Source: Adiantum capillus-veneris (lineage: Eukaryota > Streptophyta > Polypodiopsida > Polypodiales > Pteridaceae). From it: 64,000 nt of DNA. The stretch spans positions 120,664,891-120,728,890 of the forward strand of contig CM043947.1 in the NCBI GenBank assembly GCA_014529385.2, read 5' to 3'. A model generated the notes under the pieces. The model had not been told where the DNA came from, made no database searches, and worked only from the letters and a program-made list of their open reading frames with translations. The position numbers were made by a program, and so were the translations under genes. Below are positions 59,040 to 64,000 of the stretch, piece after piece. Position 1 is the stretch's first letter; every line of letters starts with the position of its first letter.

Positions 59040-59740
59040 TTCCATAAAAGCAAAGTGGCATACAATAATTCCCGAAATGAGCATATCGAATGAAAACAAT
59101 ATCATAATAACATCACTAAATACTAGATCATTTTCTAAGTACTATGATGACATACAACTAAATCTTTACTGCAATCAAGCAATATAATTTGTTTCCAAGA
59201 AATGAACACAACAAGCCTTGATTTGCCAGACTGGAACACAAAATTTAACTGAATTTCGACTCGAACTTCACATAATACAGCAATAATGTATGATTCGTCG
59301 ACAACACTCATTTCAAAAAGTATATACACATATGATGTATATGACATCATTGAAGCAAGGTTTACAATTGGTGAAACAAAAAAATTACAAGTAATAGCAG
59401 TTTATCGATTCCCAAATACAAATATACAGCCATTTCTTGGTATTCTTGAGATAATTTTAGTTGAACCTCCTCATAATATACAATTATTTGTTCTTGGTGA
59501 TTTCAATATTGACATGCTCAAACCATCTCATCAACAAACGACCTTACAACAACTTATGAACACAAAAAAATTATAAATCATAAACAAATTATTGACAACC
59601 ATACACACAAATTTACTTGATCATATATGGATTAAAAAAACACAAAACCCACTCAAAACAAACAACTACCCTATATATTGGTCAGATCATGATGCTGTAT
59701 TTTTATCAATACAAAAAAATACGCTTCTTAATGGCTCATG
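59040..59740 (+). pseudogene. Helentron: C-terminal EEP endonuclease
   Basis: After the helicase the text reads NENNIIITSLNTRSFSKYYD, then QEMNTTSLDLPDWNTKF in another frame. The open frame 59286-59576 has KLQVIAVYRFPNTNIQPFLG and LFVLGDFNIDMLKPSHQQTT. Frame 59592 gives TNLLDHIWIKKT and YWSDHDAVFLSI. GDFN, LDHIW and SDHDAV are signature motifs of the exonuclease-endonuclease-phosphatase fold. Fusion to a Helitron helicase defines Helentrons. The order and spacing are right; frame changes kill it. Confidence 0.8.
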
Positions 59741-59862
59741 GTCATTGACAGACTATAAGTTAGATTGCAGCCCAAGAAGAGAGCAAGAGAGAGTCTTTGA
59801 TAGGTTTAATGGTACAATTGAATGTTTCAGGTTTTGGATCCCACTGCACTGTCTGTCTCCCT

Positions 59863-61090
<1,228 letters not shown>

Positions 61091-61099
61091 TAGTCACTT

Positions 61100-61530
61100 C
61101 ATCGTTCTCCAACAACCCTAGCCTATCACTCACATATGGCTTACTTGCCCCAACCATGTTGGGCATATACGGCAATCAATAATGACATTCCGGATGGAAA
61201 CCCTTCAAGAATTATTTGTGCTTTCGTAAGAGCATCACATTCAGCAAAAATATATGGACTAAATTATTGTCAAGCACAACCTCTACTTTAACAAATGCAT
61301 TGCCTGATTTGAGCATTGCAAAGCACATGTTGGTAAAGTAGCTCCGCTTGCCTGATTTGAGCATTGCAAAGCACATGTTGTAGCGCATACCAAGCACTAG
61401 CAATTGAACCTCTCTTAAGCTTGATCCAACTTCCTTGGCACACATCTTGAGGTGGATCCAAGAATAGCATAACCGACCCTAAAAAATTCTCGTATTGCCT
61501 ATATCTTTCTCGTCCAAACTTCGATTGACG
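61100..61530 (-). pseudogene. PPR-like gene relic
   Basis: Minus text IFAECDALTKAQIILEGFPS is followed by LLIAVYAQHGWGK. This resembles the MYAKCGALxKAQxVLExLP...LIAGYAQHG pattern of plant PLS-class pentatricopeptide repeat proteins, which bind organelle RNA. Two 31-bp direct repeats (TTTGAGCATTGCAAAGCACATG at 61307 and 61354) lie upstream and share AAAGTAGCTCCGCTTGCC with 60973. Frames are broken throughout. The match is short, so the call is tentative. Confidence 0.45.
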
Positions 61531-62739
61531 AGCCGTAAAGACAAGTATGGAGAGCATGTCAAGGATTACACTTTGGCCTTTAAAACTACATTTTGACAGC
61601 ATCTCCATATCCTGTCCTACAAAAAACAACCTCATTTGATGGACTCAAGACCCACAATCAACACACATTCCAGTCATAACAAAATCCGTCATAGATCATA
61701 AGTTTGTCAAAACTCAAAAATGAATTCAGATTCTCATCTTTCATGCTTTTGCGGGCACGATACCGTGTGGGAATCTCACAAAGTAGGTGGCACATGTAAA
61801 TTTGAAATTTGGTCTCTATACAAGGGAAACTCTGGCAAAATCTTTTCATGGAGTTCTTGGAAATTTCTTTAAGCTATTGAAGTGTTTGTGCATATAAGGT
61901 AGGGAGGTCGTGTTAATACTATAGAGATTGTATGTAGGGGGGTTATATCAACACTTCAATCTTTGTAGATATGGGGTTGGGCTCCCATGTAAGGGACCGT
62001 AGATTGGGGGGTTTTCCTAATGGGTTGCACGCAGGTGGCATTTTCCTCCCCGATATTAGTGAATCCCCCAAGGTGAGAGAAATACTCTCCTTTGACGTTC
62101 CTCTAAAGAATATCTTAACCCCCTCAATTTTGAATGGATTAATGGGGCTATTAACAAGCTTCTACATTCACACACAGCTTCCAAAATTAGTGAGATTCTT
62201 GCCTCCCTATCCACCCACTACTCCTACTCCTCCTGGGTGCTCAGGTTGCACATCCAAAGGGTTTACTTTCAAGGAGAGAATTTTGAGAAAGCGGAGTGTG
62301 GTAATTGGTTTGAAAAGCCCTCAAAATAAGGGGGGCACCGTAGTTTTAGCTTAAAACTTTGAAAAATGGTGGTACTCCTTAGAATGCGACAATTTCTGTG
62401 GAATGAAACATGGAATGGCTCCAAAATAGATTATTTACTCCCTTACAAATCTAGAGTGCGACTCAGGTCTTATTCTAATACAGGAACCCCCCGCCCCACC
62501 AAGTGGGAGTGGGAAAATTGTGATGTGCAAGCAGCCATCCAAAGTTGTAACGAACTAGAGGTTTTTTAGCAAACAAGTGAGACTCCCACCTTCTTGCAAT
62601 AGTGGTGCCACCTAACCACGCCAAAAAGAGCACATTTCTGCAAAGTCGCACTACATTGATGGTGTCGGATGAGGCTCGCCAACACTTGACATTTACAAAA
62701 TGAAAGAAGTTTTAGTTAGAGAGATCTTGATCTAATCCC

Positions 62740-62740
<1 letters not shown>
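61531..62740. other. no supported gene
   Basis: A plus frame 61971-62354 (127 residues, Pro-rich in the middle) and shorter ones have no recognisable domain. Nothing else is seen. Confidence 0.4.

Positions 62741-62744
<4 letters not shown>

Positions 62745-62796
<52 letters not shown>
62745..62796. repeat. (CT)n microsatellite
   Basis: About 25 CT units with one interruption near the right end. Confidence 0.95.
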
Positions 62797-62799
<3 letters not shown>

Positions 62800-62802
<3 letters not shown>

Positions 62803-63190
62803 GGCCATGCTAATAATGGTTCTCTGTTTCCTCATGTCTTTCTTTCCGCTTAATGAGGACTTGATGGCAAACATGATTTCTTGTTTGTAAAATGTGCGTA
62901 TTCAAAATCTATATGGCTTGTGAGGTTGATCGAGTGTCTCAATGATGACAACCAGAATGTCTAAATCAATAACCTTGTCTGCTTGTCCTAAGCGCTTGGG
63001 TAAATGGCTAACATGAAAAACAAGATGAATTTGTGAATGTGTTGGTTTATAAGCACACTCAGTGATCTTCTCACAAATCTAGAATGGACCACAATACCTT
63101 GGTAAAGCTTAGGTGCAAGACTAGTTTTTGGACTTTTTGAATGCTTTAGAACCTTTGGAATCACCCACTCTCCCTTCATGAATGAGACTT
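62800..63190 (-). pseudogene. gypsy integrase C-terminal relic with chromodomain-like tail
   Basis: Minus frames give APKLYQGIVV then FxICEKITECAYK, SQIHLVFHVSHLPKRLGQAD and DLDILVVIIETLDQPHKP, and QVLIKRKERHEETENHY near the end. These follow the gypsy plan KLSPKFYGPF...AYKLxLP...IHPVFHVSxLKK...QVLVKWKGxxxEEATWE. The copy is truncated on both sides and full of stops. It is a different element from the copia end to its right. Confidence 0.6.
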
Positions 63191-63310
63191 ATCAACGTTT
63201 CTAATCTGCAGATTTTGTGTAACAGTCTTAAGCATGCTTAACATTGCCCTTAGCAATCCATAACATATCAAAATGTTCTTTTAAAAATACTTAGCAAATG
63301 TATTCATTCA

Positions 63311-63586
63311 TGTTGAAATTAGGGTTACAACGAAACACACACAGCCTGGAGAAGATGGAGGAAGATGGAGAAGATGGAGGAAACACACACAGCCTGGAGA
63401 AGATGGAGGAAGCTCAAGGCACACGACAGACAATGTATTACTTAGTGTGCAATGAAAAGATAAGATAGCCCTAGAGTGATGGGTGTATATACAATGCACA
63501 GGGGGAAAACCTCCTAGTATGGAAAAAAATGCCACGATGGTCCTAAGTGCGTTCACACACATCACTACCACATCTATATGGTAACA
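63311..63586 (-). repeat. 276-bp 3' LTR of a Ty1/copia element
   Basis: On the minus strand it begins TGTTACCATATAG right after the purine tract ATGGGGGATT and ends CCTAATTTCAACA. Two copies of a CTCCATCTTCTCCAGGCTGT unit lie inside, near the end. The left flank is attca (63306-63310); the other flank is outside the window. Confidence 0.65.
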
Positions 63587-63663
63587 AATCCCCCATAGGA
63601 GTGATGCGGTGAACGAGATCTTTCATTTAAAGTATAGGGAAGTGCCATGCCTTGAGGACATGA

Positions 63664-64000
63664 TCAGTCCACAAAGGGGAGTAAGCCCAAAGCTTTGCGG
63701 AAAGCTTCGAAATTCTCACAAGAAAATTCCTTTGGGAAAAGATTTGTGAGGTTGTCCTGTGTTGGCACATAAGCCAAGTTGATCTCTCCTGCTGAGTGTC
63801 TCTTCCTGACATAGTGGTAATGCACCTCACTGTGCTTTGTGCGAGCATGAAAAACTAGGTTCCTTGCAACTACCAATGCGCTCTGGTTATCAGTGAAGAT
63901 GATGTTGGCAGTGTCCTATCCAACACCCAAATCAGCCATAAGGCATTTCATCTATACACACTCAACCGTAGCTATAAAGACTGCCTTGTCCTCAACCTCA
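63664..64000 (-). pseudogene. Ty1/copia pol C-terminus (RNase H), partial
   Basis: The minus frame enters from the right edge with IIFTDNQSALVVARN (the copia RNase H DNQSA box). It continues as LVFHARTKHSEVHYHYVRKR, INLAYVPTQDNLTNLF and FEAFRKALGLLPFVD, then a stop. HARTKHIEVHYH and YVPTxxQxADxxTK are diagnostic of copia RNase H. The IATVECV stop near 63952 shows some damage. The rest of pol is outside the window. Confidence 0.8.

Overview
This is plant nuclear DNA made almost entirely of transposable-element layers. Plant signs are Ty3/gypsy pol with a tRNA-Met-type primer site (TGGTATCAGAGC, seen repeatedly), a Ty1/copia pol end, LTRs with TATA boxes, a pentatricopeptide-like relic and many long AG/CT tracts. 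The species cannot be fixed from sequence alone; a large, repeat-rich genome such as a fern's would fit, but that is only an impression. I see no intact host gene, rRNA, tRNA or CRISPR array. One broken host-type gene fragment with consistent GT-AG introns lies at 1523-2800.

Layout. 1-246: 3' end of a gypsy element with a 94-bp LTR. 326-1224: minus-strand gypsy gag/protease relic. 1523-3545: host-like exons, a 30-bp minisatellite and a candidate MITE. About 5090-30960: a nest of LTR retrotransposons whose order can be read from 5-bp target duplications. Element 0 (oldest) holds element I (5851-30267, tccat). I holds II (9293-27860, gaaga). II holds III (12702-25480, gcata). III holds IV (12786-17109, cctgc/cttac) in its 5' LTR and V (20016-24155, gttcg) in its protease gene. 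A MITE (6643-6989) lies in one LTR of element I. Elements 0, I, II, IV and V read on the minus strand, III on the plus strand. I, II and IV share one LTR family (LTR-A).

30950-31760: plus-strand gypsy RT/RNase H relic. 31760-39300: mostly unassigned, with microsatellites and LTR fragments. 39366-45647: degenerate gypsy element C. 46400-48180: LTR and gag of family D. About 48190-59760: an AT-rich Helitron of the Helentron type (HUH Rep, two-tyrosine motif, Pif1-like helicase, then an exonuclease-endonuclease-phosphatase nuclease). It is split by a 4.65-kb insertion (51044-55696) with diverged inverted ends and a 9-bp target duplication, as in Mutator-like elements. Removing that insertion restores the Helitron frame. 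61100-61530: PPR-like relic. 62800-63190: gypsy integrase end. 63311-64000: copia pol end and 3' LTR at the right edge.

How the parts work together: elements I-IV encode Gag and, in I-III, protease, but none shows reverse transcriptase or integrase. V has RT and RNase H but no integrase. All five still have target duplications, so integrase, and for I-IV also RT, was presumably supplied in trans. The Helentron copy is dead, but its full domain order can still be read.
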